In this document: piece by piece, positions 11,562-22,470 of the stretch
Layout of the letters: each line of letters begins with the position of its first letter
Numbering within the stretch: position 1 is the stretch's first letter
Source: Talpa occidentalis
Lineage: Eukaryota; Chordata; Mammalia; Eulipotyphla; Talpidae
Reading direction: 5' to 3'
NCBI RefSeq assembly: GCF_014898055.3
Contig: NW_023603184.1
Coordinates: forward strand, 105,948,615-106,012,614
Length of the DNA stretch: 64,000 nucleotides
Position numbers and translations under genes: made by a program
The notes under the pieces: generated by a model
Seen by the model: only the letters and a program-made list of their open reading frames with translations
What the model was told of the DNA's origin: nothing
Databases searched by the model: none

Positions 11562-11764
11562 CTGAATTCTTCCAGAAGTAGAGTAGCTAGATCCTATGGT
11601 AGCTCTTCTTATTTTTTTGTGGCATCTCCATACTATTTTCCATAGTGACTACACCAACAGTCTATAAAAGTTTCCTTTTCTCTACATCCTCACAAACACC
11701 TTGCTGTTTCTTGCATTTTTGATATTGGCAATTATACACCACCTCCAGCTTCATTATTGTTAAA

Positions 11765-12640
11765 TTAGTTATTATTGACTATATTTTAAGAAATCCTTTC
11801 AGATAGAACTTTGCAAATATCATCTTTTTCTGTTTTAAAAAACTGAACCAACTTCAAATGAAGCCCATCCCAGTGCAGTTAAGTCAAGGTGAGCATGGCA
11901 GGTAGAGTGTGTGTCCAGCGTGGCTTGAGTATATCCTGCATGTGTAGCCATGTCTGGGCACTGGGCATAGGCGCCCCAGCAGGTGCTGTCCCTGAAGAAT
12001 TTATGGAGTGGGGAGGGAAAAATGAGGATGTGTTGAGTTTATGGTGATGTTAATGAGCCTTAAGCTTTACAGTGTCTCTTTGTATGGATCTCCTCCAAGG
12101 CTTTGGGAAGGACCCAGGTCTTATGTTCACATGGTCCCATGTTTTGTAAAGTTTGGAAAAGAAAGATATTTAAAAGCAGTTGGTTTAGAGACTGTGTCTT
12201 TATTTTACAACTTCCCCTCTTCATATTTCCCCTAGTCTATAGTCGGTGTTCAGAATGGTCACCAGTATTTAGAAATATATTTGAGGGAAATTGGGTTGAA
12301 ACAGAGTTTGGTTTGGGTTTCCTGAGATATCTGTATGTGGTAAGCAGTCCCTTCCATGTCCATTTAGGTTACTGCTGAGCATTCAGTATAGACACTGTCC
12401 TGGAACACTTCCCTGCCTCCTGTGCTCCCACCCAGCATTAGGACACATAGGCACAGAGCTCAGAATTCATATCACAGCATGATATGCTTGTGAGGGCCTG
12501 GCCCCAGGAATAGCTGAGTGATGAAGGAGACAGAGACTTGAGTTCTGCAGAACCCAATGTTGGTCTTACCAATGACTAATGAAAATGCAACTTCTTTGTC
12601 AGGAATTCTCAATAATGAACCCTATATCACCACAAATAAA
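11765..12640. other. Non-coding stretch, nothing recognised
   Basis: No repeat family, RNA or exon recognised. Overlapping + frames at 12041-12378 (up to 91 codons) show no family resemblance. Confidence 0.3.
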
Positions 12641-12649
12641 CCCACTGCT

Positions 12650-13452
12650 ATAGATTGAATCTCAAATCAAATACCCTATATAATAGTATTAGGAGGTGGG
12701 GCTTTGTGGGAGTCACCATGATAGAGCCCTCATGGATGGGATTAGCAATGTTACAAAAAGACCCCAAGAAGCACCTTTGCCCCTTCTACCATGTGAGGTT
12801 ACAGTGAGAAGGCAATCAGTGAGGAAATAGGTTCTTTTTTATTTCAAGCAGCACTATATTTATTGATAGATACAAGTATATAAAGTCAGGGCATGAGCAT
12901 GACTTGATAAATTAAGTAGACTTAACTTCAACACCATCAGAGGGATCAATTCAAATTCTCACCACTTGCTTCATGCCCACAAAACCACTTCGAGGGTATA
13001 ACGATCTCTCAAAACTGATCAGTTTTTTGCAAGTAGACCATGTTTCCTTTAAAAAAAACTTGTGCACTTGCCCAGGATCAAAGATATTATAATCTAGCAT
13101 TAGAAAGCCCTTTATTAGAGGTAGAAATACAAGCAATTTGCACTATTACGAGAATAACCATCAATTGCAGTTGAGAATTTTTCTATAATGACCAAATGGA
13201 TAATCAGATATTGCAACAACTTAAGTATTTGTGTAAAGTGCGTTTCTATAGTATTCTGCCTTATTACTCAGTTTTCTAACTTGAAACGGTCAATGATAAC
13301 TGATAACAAAGGAGGTCCTAGCAATAGACCCTCTGCTTGAGAACTTTTCAGACATCAGTTCTGCCGATATCATGATCTTGGAATTCACAGCCTTCAGAAA
13401 TGTGAGAAATAAACTTTTGCTATGGTATTTTTGCAAATGGACTAAGATATCA
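12650..13452 (+). mobile_element. MaLR-type solo LTR, split by an insertion
   Basis: The left part (12650-12830) has the order 'attgaatctcaaatcaa', 'ataatagtattaggaggtgggg', 'cctcatggatgggattag' and 'cttctaccatgtgagg'. The right part (about 13362-13452) has 'gatcttggaattcacagcc', 'gaaatgtgagaaataaac' and 'atggactaagat'. Together they are the two ends of one ancient MaLR/MLT-like LTR. About 530 bp of unrelated sequence separates them. The exact subfamily is not assigned. Confidence 0.55.
12834..13355 (-). pseudogene. Possible processed retrocopy inserted in the LTR (parent unknown)
   Basis: On the minus strand this segment ends with AATAAA (12859-12864 on +) followed within about 15 bases by an A-rich tract (T-rich on +, 12835-12842), as in a processed mRNA copy. 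Its ends carry a weak duplication ('gaaataggttct' and 'gcaatagaccct'). A 61-codon minus-strand frame lies at 12951-13136, and adjoining frames look coding-like if shifts are allowed, but I recognise no parent gene. It could also be another non-LTR element. Confidence 0.3.
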
Positions 13453-14060
13453 ACCATGCAATTTTTTCTTCTCTAACAGAAGTGTGTGAAATAGAAACTA
13501 ATCACAATTCTTTAATTTGTAGGGTACAAAATTATTATAGCCATGTTGTAAACAGAGCTATAAGTAAATGTGTAATGTCTGTGTGTAATGCTTATTGCAT
13601 CCTAGTATTCAATAATAAAATACAAATTTAGTTCAACCAAGCTACAGCAGAGACTGAATTATCTTTTTATCTCTTCTTTAAAAATTATATTACTAAATCA
13701 TTGTCATATGAAGTGATCAAGAATGTGTAGCAAAATAATATAGGAAAAATATTATAGAGGTATGCCAGGCAATTAATGAATAAAAATATTACATTTCCGC
13801 CCCTGGATATTGTGATACATGTGGCACTTGGCAACTGAAAAATATGCAATTTGTGGTGATTTCTTTTCTCGTTCTGAGTACTTAGTCACTTTTATTATGC
13901 ATTTTAATCTTTAAAGAGTCCTCTCTTTGTTGTAGGATTATAGAATTCTGAGACCCACAATATCTGGTTCCACCAGGTTCTGGCTTTTCCTTTACCATTT
14001 CAAGTGTGGTAATCTTAACTAAGTTGCATCATAGTTGAGTGTGATGGAACATGCTCTTCC
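13453..14060. other. AT-rich non-coding stretch
   Basis: No exon, RNA gene or clear repeat recognised. Confidence 0.3.
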
Positions 14061-14064
14061 TTTT

Positions 14065-14150
14065 CCCAGGGAGCAAACTGAAGTACAAGAGGTTAAGTTA
14101 ACCCTTTTTCCCAAGATGAGCAGGTAACTGCAGGCCTGGGTTCCCACACT
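14065..14150 (-). mobile_element. MIR-like relic
   Basis: The order 'gagcaaactgaagtacaagaggttaagttaac' (in pieces), 'ccaagatgagcaggtaac' and 'gcctgggttcc' matches the antisense MIR core. Short and diverged. Confidence 0.45.
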
Positions 14151-14220
14151 GGTGCACAACAAGCTGCCAGCTCTCCAGCGCCGTCTGTCTTACTCAAGGC
14201 AGCTGTGGATGTCCGTCCTT

Positions 14221-14268
14221 TCAACGTCTCTTGTGAATTTCCTCTCAACGTCTCTTGTGAATTTCCTC
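14221..14268. repeat. Perfect 24-bp tandem duplication
   Basis: The 24-bp unit 14221-14244 is repeated exactly at 14245-14268. It is in frame (8 codons) in an otherwise unsupported 157-codon frame, which inflates that frame's length. Confidence 0.95.
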
Positions 14269-14804
14269 TCACAGCCTCAGAGGAGCTTTTCCTTTAACTC
14301 ATTAACTCTTCCCTCATTTTCAGCAAATACTCTTTTTGCTGTTACCTTTTATTTCAAATGGCAAGGAGAGGTCCTCAGGGGTGAATTAAATCAACCTTCC
14401 CCTCCCTTTGCCTCCTCCACCCTGTCCTTCTGTCCTCTCACGTCAGGAAAGGTTACCCCTCTGCTTCCCTCTCCAAGTCAGGGGCTCTCCCTACTCCATT
14501 CTCTTCTCCTCCTGTGTCAGTCAGCAACAAGCCTTGTAGAATTTAGCTTCAAATACGTCTCACCTTCTTTGCCTCCTCCTTCTTTGCCTCTCACCTTCTT
14601 TGCCTTCTCTCCATTCCATCACTAGTTCAGGCCCTCACAAAACTGGGCTCTTTGGTCTTATTCACCTTCAATCTGTTATCAGTTGTGCTGCTATCTCAAC
14701 ATTAATCTGATCCTGTACATTCCCATTTTAAATTGTTCAGTCATTCTTTTATCCCTCTAACAGATTTTTACTGAAATGCTTCTTTGACCTGGGCACGTTC
14801 TGTT

Positions 14805-14832
14805 ATATATGTGTGTGTTTGTGTGTGTGTAG
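14805..14832. repeat. TG-rich microsatellite
   Basis: An interrupted TG/TGTT tract, plus a shorter TGTGTGTG run at about 14869-14877. Confidence 0.8.
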
Positions 14833-14959
14833 AAGAGACACTAGACAACATGAATAAGTCAGTATATAATGTGTGTGTAAAGATAAGAGCAAAAATAATA
14901 AATGCCAGAGAATGAAAAATGTGCGTGAGGAAAATAAGTAGAATAAGATGCTGGGGATG

Positions 14960-15425
14960 CCATGGGAAGGACACCTGCTGTTTTATACAGGCCGGAGGCC
15001 TTGCTGTTAAGGATCATTTGAGCAGAAATTTGAACAAAATGAGGGTGGTGAGCCATGTGGATATGCAGAACTGTGTTCTAGTGAGGACACAGTGGGAAGG
15101 ACGTGGCTGCTATGTTGGGGCCTCAGCAAGGAGGGTGGAATAGCTGTGGCTGAGGATGGAGGGGCGGAGGGAGAGCCGCAGGTCACTGGAATGGAGATCA
15201 CCTATGGTCTTTGAGCCTTTGAAGGACTTTGATTTTTCTCTGAGAAGACTGAGAGCTGTGGGAAAGTTCCGAGCAGAAGAGTGAGAAGCTCTGAGTTCGA
15301 GTTAACCCAGCGCTGTGGATAATGTGTTGAGGAGAGATTGTAGGGGGAGAGAGTGGGAGAAGGGAGAACAGTTAGGAGCCCGTTTGCAATGATCCAGGCA
15401 AGAGGTGATGATATCTAGACCAGTT
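14960..15425 (+). mobile_element. Ancient mammalian interspersed repeat (family not named)
   Basis: This has the layout of a widespread old mammalian repeat: an 'aaggatcatttgagcagaaatttgaa' region, then 'cagtgggaaggacgtgg', then 'ctttgaaggactttgattttt', then 'gattgtagggggagagagtggg', 'acagttaggagcc' and 'caatgatccaggcaagagg'. I am confident it is an interspersed repeat but not of its name. A second copy of the later part is at about 20300-20640. Confidence 0.5.
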
Positions 15426-15439
15426 GGTGAGAAGTGGGC

Positions 15440-15830
15440 TGATTCTGGATTCTGGATGTCTTCTGCATGGTTCTCCTTGTTCTTCAAGATCAAATGCAAC
15501 TGCTTAGCATATGACACAAAGTCCTTCATGACTTGACTACTCAATCTCTCTCAGGTGCCCTGGAGGCTTTGCCCTAGTTCCCCTGCTGTCCTGGGGCCCC
15601 TTGCTATTTCCCTCAAGATGCTGCTCAGTTAGATCCCCTCTTACTCCAAATCCCTACTATTTTTTCCTGCTAAGTTCTCTGCACTTTACTGTATTCCTTG
15701 GCTCTAACTGTCCCTTTCCTCATCTTTTTTCCCTCCCACGCTGGATAGTGAGTTCCTTGAGAGAAGGAATGATGTTTTTTCTTTATTTTAATCATAAGAG
15801 GTGCCTAATAAATATTTGTGTCATAGGTGA
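15440..15830 (+). mobile_element. L2 LINE 3'-end relic
   Basis: Contains the L2 3' end in order: the pyrimidine-rich C-terminal coding remnant, the 'gatagtgagttccttgagagaaggaatg' statement and the 'ggtgcctaataaatatttgtg' terminus. The frame is lost. The 15601-15861 open frame derives from this relic. Confidence 0.65.
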
Positions 15831-15839
15831 ATATGTTCA

Positions 15840-17780
15840 TGAACCTTGGACTTGGCCTTGAACTTCTAAGTTCCCAAAGAATAGCCATGGCATATCCATG
15901 CAACATACATGGATAATGGCAGTTGTGGGATTTAACTTTAGAGTACAGGCATGGCCACCTCAGGGAGTTTTTAGAGTAAGGCAGACTTTAAACAAACAGA
16001 GTAAAAGAAAAAAAGTCAGTTAACAGTACAAGGGAGAAGGTTGAAAAGTTGGTTAAAAGTTACAGAGTAAAAATAAAAAGTTACTATTTAGAAGAGAGCT
16101 TGCTCTGAGCCTGAGCGGCTTCTAGCATCTTAAATATGGAAGGAGAGACTAAACTGGAGAGGAATGAAGAGACTAAACTGGAGACTATGGGGCCCCTCAA
16201 AAGCCAGTTGAATGTGCTTTTGAAATGATGAACTTCCAAGAATTCACCCATTGCCCTCAACAGGCAGAAGTAACACATAGGATGAACTGGGCGTTTTGGA
16301 GAAAGAATGTGGAAGTGGTACAGAGGGCTGGAAGGCCCTTGCCTGTGCCCTACTTGCCCACAAATGCAAGGACTAAAAAGATTTATTCTTCCAGGCATCC
16401 CAGCAGCTTTTGGGATTGACATGACGTTAGAATCGAAGATGACTCACCCTTCTTCCTGGTTGGAAATGACTTCTTAGTTTCCATCCCAGTGTTTTTATTT
16501 CTTTGTCTAACCCCTCATCTGTACCGCCTCCCTGTGCTCAGCCCACTTGTGGCTCAAGCTGCTGCTACTATAATTACCTTCATGTTGGCCAAAGTTGACA
16601 ACTGTACCATAGGCCTCTTGCTTTCTGCACCAAGATGCCTCTCACTGAGGGTGAGAAAGATGCCTGTGGAAACTCCCTCACACGGGAAGCCTGGAAGGGT
16701 ACCTTGCTGGCAAACCTTGACAAATGAGCAGGAGAACTTGAGGGCCCTTCTGATCCCCAGGCAGATAATTCTGAAGAACATTCTTCAGTTTTTCAGAAGG
16801 TACTGGTGGCATTGAGCTCTACTCACCTACAGCGGGCAAATCTCAAGTTCTCTCCTTTGGACATTGATGTCCAGAGTGTCTCATTCTGTTTCCTGATTTC
16901 AGTTCTCAACCTGGCACAACTCACTGTCTTATACTCTGCTTGGAAATGACAGATTTGGACTCAGCAATCAATGCTTAGCGCCATTAAGTCACCTGAACAC
17001 TAAGGCTCCATCTTGGAGCCAAATGACACATTGTGAACAAAATACAGAAAAGGAGCAGTGTAGGGAAAGCAAAATAATCAGAAATGCTGGTCAGACAGCT
17101 CTGGAAAAGGATTTGTTTGCACTGAATATTCTAAACATTACCTTCAAGTATTAATAGGTCAATCCATTTTTTGTCCATAATATGGACACAGGCTCCACTG
17201 AGACCACCTTCTTTTAGACACAAATGACTTCAAATTGAGGATCTTTGTGAGGTGATCTGCTGCCTTATTACCTGATACATGACCTTTCACGTAAAGATAT
17301 CATAGATTCTGCCACCAAGAATATTTTAAAAGTAGAATATTTATCAATGTGAAAAATCCTGTGAAGGCATTATCACTCTTCTGCTATGAGTTGTCATAGC
17401 AAACAGCTATTTTGGGCTTGATACAGCATTGTTTGTCAAGTTTTTCATTTTTTAATTATTTAAACACAGTGAATTCCAATGTTAGTATTGTGTTTCTAAA
17501 ATGTACTGTCTTCCCATAGGAAGTTTCCTAGTGATCGAAATCAGGAAAGGATCTTTTATTTTTATACAAGATGGGCTTGCATAGATAAAAAAGAGAAATA
17601 AATTCCAGAACCCATAACTAAAATAATGCCTTATTTCGGGGGTTCTTTCCATTACAAAATAGACAAGGAGAAAAAATAACCATAAAATGAAAATATCCAT
17701 GAATGTTATCCATTAATTTATAAAATTATCCCTCACTTAAAAATCTCTCCCCTACTTAGGGTTGGGCTTGCCAATTTCTT
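15840..17780. other. Non-coding stretch, mostly single copy
   Basis: No exon or RNA gene recognised. A 17-bp motif (AGAGACTAAACTGGAGA) is present twice at 16144-16160 and 16168-16184. Frames at 16084-16422 (minus) and 16489-16815 (plus) have no family resemblance. Confidence 0.3.
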
Positions 17781-17813
17781 TGACAAAATAATATAAATTT
17801 ACCACAAAGTGAA

Positions 17814-17900
17814 GTTGCAAATCTTACAAAAGATGCAGGATTTTTTGAAGTTGATGAAAGTGATGTTGACAGTTGTTTGAATCACATGCAAAGCTACTGA
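17814..17900 (+). pseudogene. Decayed Tigger-like (pogo/TcMar) transposase C-terminal fragment
   Basis: The + frame 17814-17900 reads through 28 codons to a stop. It contains the run AGFFEVDESDVDSCLNH, which resembles the acidic 'GFxEVDExDVEELLxSH' segment near the C-terminus of Tigger/jerky-type DDE transposases. A following stretch in another frame (about 17908-17945) reads GTEELVK, like the next conserved piece, so a frameshift is likely. No DDE catalytic region or terminal inverted repeat is visible. Only a short decayed relic remains, and the match is from memory of the family pattern. Confidence 0.4.
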
Positions 17901-18180
17901 TAGATGGGAACAGAAGAATTAGTAAAAAGGAAAAGTCCATGAGCATGATGGTAGCATCATACTTCATCAGAAGTGTTTGAAAATCAGATTATTAAGAGGA
18001 CCCTGGAGAAAATGATGAAGTCCTAAAATATTTTACCATTTTTATGGTAGTAAGGGATATCATAATGTGGTGTTATACCATTATAAAATATCATTAAAAA
18101 AACTATGTGAAAAAAATCTCCTAGTTGCACACTTTGTTTTACGAAGTAATTTATAGTTGTAGTTATAACCAAAAATTTTA

Positions 18181-18662
18181 TTTTATTTTATTTATTTTTT
18201 TTTTTTTAATAAATTTTATTTTAATATTCCCCCATACAATTGCAAACGCCCCATTCTGACCCCAATCCTTCCCCTCCCGCCCCCCACCCCCCAAAAAGTG
18301 TCTCTGGTTCATAGTTTTTTGTTGATTTTGATTTTCACTTTCTTATATTCATTTTCCTGGTCTCTTATTTAAGTTTTCTAGATTCCTGCTATGAGTGAGA
18401 CCATCCGGTATTTTTCTTTTTCTTTTTGGCTTATTTCGCTGAGCATGATCCCTTCCAGTGCCATCCATGTTGCTGCAAATTGCATGTGTTTATCTTTTTT
18501 GAATGCTGAGTAATATTCCATGGTATATATGTACCACATCTTCTTGATCCAGTCATCTATTTTTGGGCATTTGGGTTGTTTCCAAAGCTTAGCTATTGTA
18601 AACAGTGCTGCTATAAACATAGGGGTGCAGGTGCTCTTTGGAATTGATGTTTCTGTGTCCTT
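18181..18662 (-). mobile_element. Young L1 LINE, 5'-truncated (482 bp)
   Basis: On the minus strand it holds the last 80 codons of L1 ORF2 (18378-18620, stop at 18378-18380), then a C-poor 3' UTR with a G-rich patch (the C-rich run at 18260-18295 on +), then a poly(A) (T tract at 18181-18210 on +). The protein contains the conserved IYTMEYYSA motif of the ORF2 C-terminus. A perfect 18-bp target-site duplication (TTATAACCAAAAATTTTA) flanks it at 18163-18180 and 18663-18680. It lacks the endonuclease and reverse transcriptase, so it cannot mobilise itself. Confidence 0.95.
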
Positions 18663-18680
18663 TTATAACCAAAAATTTTA

Positions 18681-19700
18681 AATATGATAATGTAAACTTC
18701 TTTTAATAATTTTTAGTCTTATTTTCCAAAGTGAAGTCTCATTCAAACCTTACCCTCAGGCTTCAATTTATTCTGTAATTTCAGCTTTAAATGGATTTAC
18801 TGGCATAAGCTTTTCTGCATTACCAGTTATTGTGTATGTTAAATCACAGGCTGGTGGCTCAGGCATTTTTGAGGAACCATCTGCCTTTATCTTTTCACTC
18901 TGTAGTGGAGTACCTAAAAAATTAAACGATGCAGCTATTTGCTGGGGATCTAGTGGGACATGGTTCTAAGACTCATGAAAACCCACACAGTCCTTCCTTC
19001 ACTGTGCCTATGTAACTTGGCCCAAATCACCTGTGTCCTCTGCATCTAGGATTGATTGTCCATGGCACCAGGTCGTGTCTATGAAGTTTTTCAAGTTCAT
19101 TGAGAAAAGGTGCCGTGGAAAATTGAAATACAGTAATTCTTGATTATTTGGGTCTCTGGATTAAAATGAAAGTTCAGATAACTGAGAAGAAATATTTTAG
19201 CTCTGTTCTGTTTTATAATGTATGAGTTAGACTCAAAATTACATTATATTTGATTTTTACTCTGAAAGTTTTGAGATGGCTTTTGGCCAAAACATTAAAA
19301 TTCTGACCTAATAATCTAGAGCATCAGATAATTCAAGAAAGTATTTATGGTTAGCTTTGTAAAGCTTTACAGATTTTTCCTGGTAGTGGAATTGTCTTTG
19401 CTAAATGTATTTTATTCAAGAAATTGTTAAAATACAAGACAAAATGAATGTTAAAATAAAAGCCACATTTTTCTTTCCCAAGCACAAATCACTAATAGTG
19501 GGTGGTAGAGGATGTCAGTTTTGAATTAAAATTTTGTCTTAGATAATCCACGGAGCCAAGATTTTAGCACATGGATATTACAGAGTTGTTTGTATCCTGA
19601 ATTTCATGAACATTTGTTATCCAGAAACCTGTCAGGTGCTTAGTAAAATAGTTTGAGGATTTTCCAGATCTAGCATTTTTAAGGCAGTAAGAAAATAACT
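18681..19700. other. AT-rich non-coding stretch
   Basis: No exon, RNA gene or repeat recognised. Low GC throughout. Confidence 0.3.
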
Positions 19701-19701
19701 C

Positions 19702-19822
19702 AGAATTTATAGATCATTTATAGATCTATAGATATTTATAGATCTTAGATAAATATAGAATTTATAGATCATTTATAGATCTATAGATATTTATAGATCT
19801 ATAGATATTTACAGATCATTAA
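19702..19822. repeat. AT-rich minisatellite, 55-bp period
   Basis: A 44-bp block at 19702-19745 recurs exactly at 19757-19800 with an 11-bp spacer, followed by a partial third copy. The block itself is made of overlapping TATAGATC/AGATCTATA palindromes, so either strand can fold into hairpins. Confidence 0.9.
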
Positions 19823-20299
19823 AAATAGTTATTATCAATAAGAAATACAAATATAAAAAAAACCCTTCTTGTTATTCCTTTCATTATCCCTGATTCTCTG
19901 GCCTCTTCCCTTCATGCACTTACAGCTGGTAAACAGATGGCAGGCATAAAAATTGCAAAAATAAGCTGTCACACACATATATCTTCTTGGGGACCTGTTT
20001 GTTCTGGTGTCCAGTGAGGCTGCCTGTTTGAGGAGGACCCAGGTTTCCTGCCCGTGTCAGAGCTGCTGTGGAGAAGGAAGGCTTCCGGGCTCCAGAAGCT
20101 CTGCCTGTGTGTCCCACAGCAAAAGACCAGTTACACATCATAAGTCCCAACTTAGTGACATCTTATCTCAACTCCTATGTTCTTGAATTTTACTTCAAGT
20201 CCCTGGGAGGCAAAATAAAAAAATCAAAACAAAACAAAAAAACTCCTGAGCCATTTAGAGCAGGGATGTGACCTGCTCAAACATAAAAGACTGTTGTGC

Positions 20300-20640
20300 G
20301 GTGAATTTTGTGGGGGTGAGGAGGAGGAGGAGGGAGCTGGAGGGTTGAGGGGAGAGGAAGCAGGGAGACTAGGCTGCTTGGCTCTTGCAGTAACTTAGGT
20401 GAGGGTGAAAGAGTTGGGGCTACAGAAGCTCCCAGATTCCAGAAAAATGAAGAATCAGTAGGAAATAGTGATAAATAGGCAGTGGAGTGAGAGGATGGTG
20501 TCCAGGACAACTCCCAGTTTTCTGTCTTAATTAACGCTGCAGCAGAGTCATTTGCAGAATGGGGCAGTTGGAGTAGGTGGAAATGTGTAAGAGAAGATGA
20601 CAAGATCCATTTTGGACACATGAAGTGTGAGATCCAGTAG
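20300..20640 (+). mobile_element. Ancient mammalian interspersed repeat (same unnamed family as 14960-15425)
   Basis: Carries 'gcagggagactaggctgc', 'gcagtaacttaggtgag', 'ggtgtccaggacaactcccag' and 'ccattttggacacatgaag' in the order of the downstream half of the unnamed repeat at 14960. A GAGGAGGAG purine run sits at 20318-20335. Non-coding. Confidence 0.4.
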
Positions 20641-20754
20641 AAGATACAACAGAAGAGTCAAATAGGCCGTCTAGAACTCAGAAGAGAGTGTGGAGGGTTG
20701 GAAACTCATGTTTCAAGGCATTTTTATGTTTTTCAAAATACCTAATTGAGCTGT

Positions 20755-20890
20755 ATTTCATTGAGTCACACAATAATCCCTGCATAAAGCCAGCAGAGCA
20801 GATATTGTTATCCTGCATGTTAAAAGTGAGGACATTGAAACAAAAAGATCAACAGAGACTTAGCCAAGTTCATGTCCTCAAATCCCAAGG
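20755..20890 (-). mobile_element. MIR SINE relic
   Basis: The order 'cacacaataatccctgcata', 'gttatcctgcatgttaaaagtgagga' and 'agacttagccaagttcatg' follows the antisense MIR core. The + frame at 20688-20951 crosses it and is not a gene. Confidence 0.5.
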
Positions 20891-20959
20891 GCATCCTATG
20901 GGACCTGGTCCTGTTTTTCCACTCAAAGTTCTACCTGGTGTGTTAGTCTGATTCAAGGT

Positions 20960-22380
20960 CTGTGGTCTAGTTTTCTAGAACATAGAAAACTAGGTGGGGC
21001 AGGAAGCAGGCTTTTTCCCCTTTGCAGAGAGATCCGGACTCCACAAGTATTGATGTGGCACAAGTCAATTTCATTGCTACCTCTGCCTCTTGAGTTTCAG
21101 TGTGGGGAAAGGAGAGGGTGATCTCTAGCTCAAAAAGGGAGTTAAGGGGCATTGTTCTCCCTCAATCCGCACACAGAGTAGGCACAGGAGTAAGCTGGTA
21201 GAGATACAACCTGTGGGTCCTGAAGAAAACTGGTCCTTTGTGTCCAGTGACGGGACAGCTCTGTACCTTAGAGAGACGGCCTCCAGGCTCTCCCTCTTGC
21301 AGGCTTATGGGAATGGTCCTGACTTATTGAGGGTCACTGGGCATCCAGGAATTCAACCACAGGCCCCTCTTTTAAAACATCTAGCTAAATGCCAGTCACA
21401 CTTCAAACTTATCTTTGGTGCCTATAAGGCACCACTGCTATAATCAAGACACAATCATTTATATTTTTGAGGGGAAGTCTGGTAGCCAAGGAGTCTCATA
21501 AAAAGTGCTTAAGTGAGCTGCGTGCCCCAGGGAGGCTCATATCTCAGAAAACAGTACAGAGACTTTCATTCCTTTGCCCTTTTCCCCCCTAACTAAAGCC
21601 TTCTAGCTTTTACATTTTTTTCTCCGTATGTGTTTGGACACTCCATCCTCGTTTCAGATCCAACATACCTTTTTCTGCTTTTATTAACCTGACATTGAAC
21701 ATGTCTCCCCTCAGCTGCTACACACACTCTTTTCAGTAGGAGAAGGTGACTGTGGTTGCACTTTGGGTTCATCTCACATCTTGAACTATTTTTCAGATGT
21801 TGTGGGTAAAGCCAAACCCTAAATAACTTTAGCTGAACACTTTCCCCTTAATTTCTAGCCTCACATGTATTTAAAGGGAAATATAGTCCACATGTTTCTG
21901 ATTTCATTTATCCCTAATTCCTCAAGAGATTATTTTCTGAGACATGGTTGAGGTTCCAGAAGACTCATGAACCTTTGTACCCCCATTCGGTCAAACCCAT
22001 CTTTCTTGGGTTTAGAAGGAGACTTTGAGCCAAGGGTCTTTAACTTAATTATCAAGATCTTCTTTGATGATTCCAGAAATTGCAGTCCAAAAGAGTCCAT
22101 AGTTCTCTTCCAATCTCCAATTTTCCTCTTCTTTGGTTTATGTATTTAGGATATTAAAATACACACAGGCATGCAAAATTTTCTTTTGACTACATCTCTC
22201 TGATTTCAACCACCCAAAAAGGAAATTCAGCATCTCCCGTAGGTCCAGTGCTGAGCTAAGTCTTTGAAGGCTGTAGAACGCACTATAATTAACTTGTGAA
22301 CAAGATGACTTTCACAATGCCTGGATAGTCAAGGGAGAGCAGGGAAAAGGAGAAGAGGGTGAGCTAGAGCTGAGACCGAA
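20960..22380. other. Non-coding stretch, nothing recognised
   Basis: Single-copy-looking DNA. No exon, RNA gene or repeat recognised. Confidence 0.3.
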
Positions 22381-22470
22381 TTTTCCCAGGAGGCAGAAGG
22401 GAAAGAAGAGGATCAAGAGGAGGGAGGGGGAGCAGGGAGAGGGGAGTGTTGGGGCACAGGGGTGGGAAGG
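22381..22470 (+). other. Purine-rich tract with G-quadruplex-type core
   Basis: A nearly all-purine stretch. G runs at 22422-22424, 22426-22430, 22435-22437 and 22441-22444 with loops of 1-4 bases satisfy the G3+N1-7 rule. More G runs follow at 22451-22454, 22459-22462 and 22464-22466. Confidence 0.7.

Larger units (their letters stand above)
10680..11760 (-). mobile_element. L1 LINE 3' part, 5'-truncated, split by a SINE
   Basis: On the minus strand this is the end of L1 ORF2 plus the 3' UTR. The stretch 10990-11100, continued at 11385-11760, has the typical antisense order: 'cttatttcactaagtataatatcttcaaggtccattcatgttg' in pieces, then the 'gagtaatattccat' phrase, then 'attctgcaatgaac'. The SINE at 11107-11380 interrupts it exactly within the 'ctgagtaatattcc' motif. 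Frame is destroyed. Within it a 13-bp motif occurs three times at 11518-11561. Confidence 0.75.

Noticed and set aside
14152..14625. 157-codon open frame on +
   Set aside because: Ser/Pro/Leu-rich translation of pyrimidine-rich repeat-like DNA, lengthened by a perfect 24-bp duplication (14221-14268). No family resemblance.
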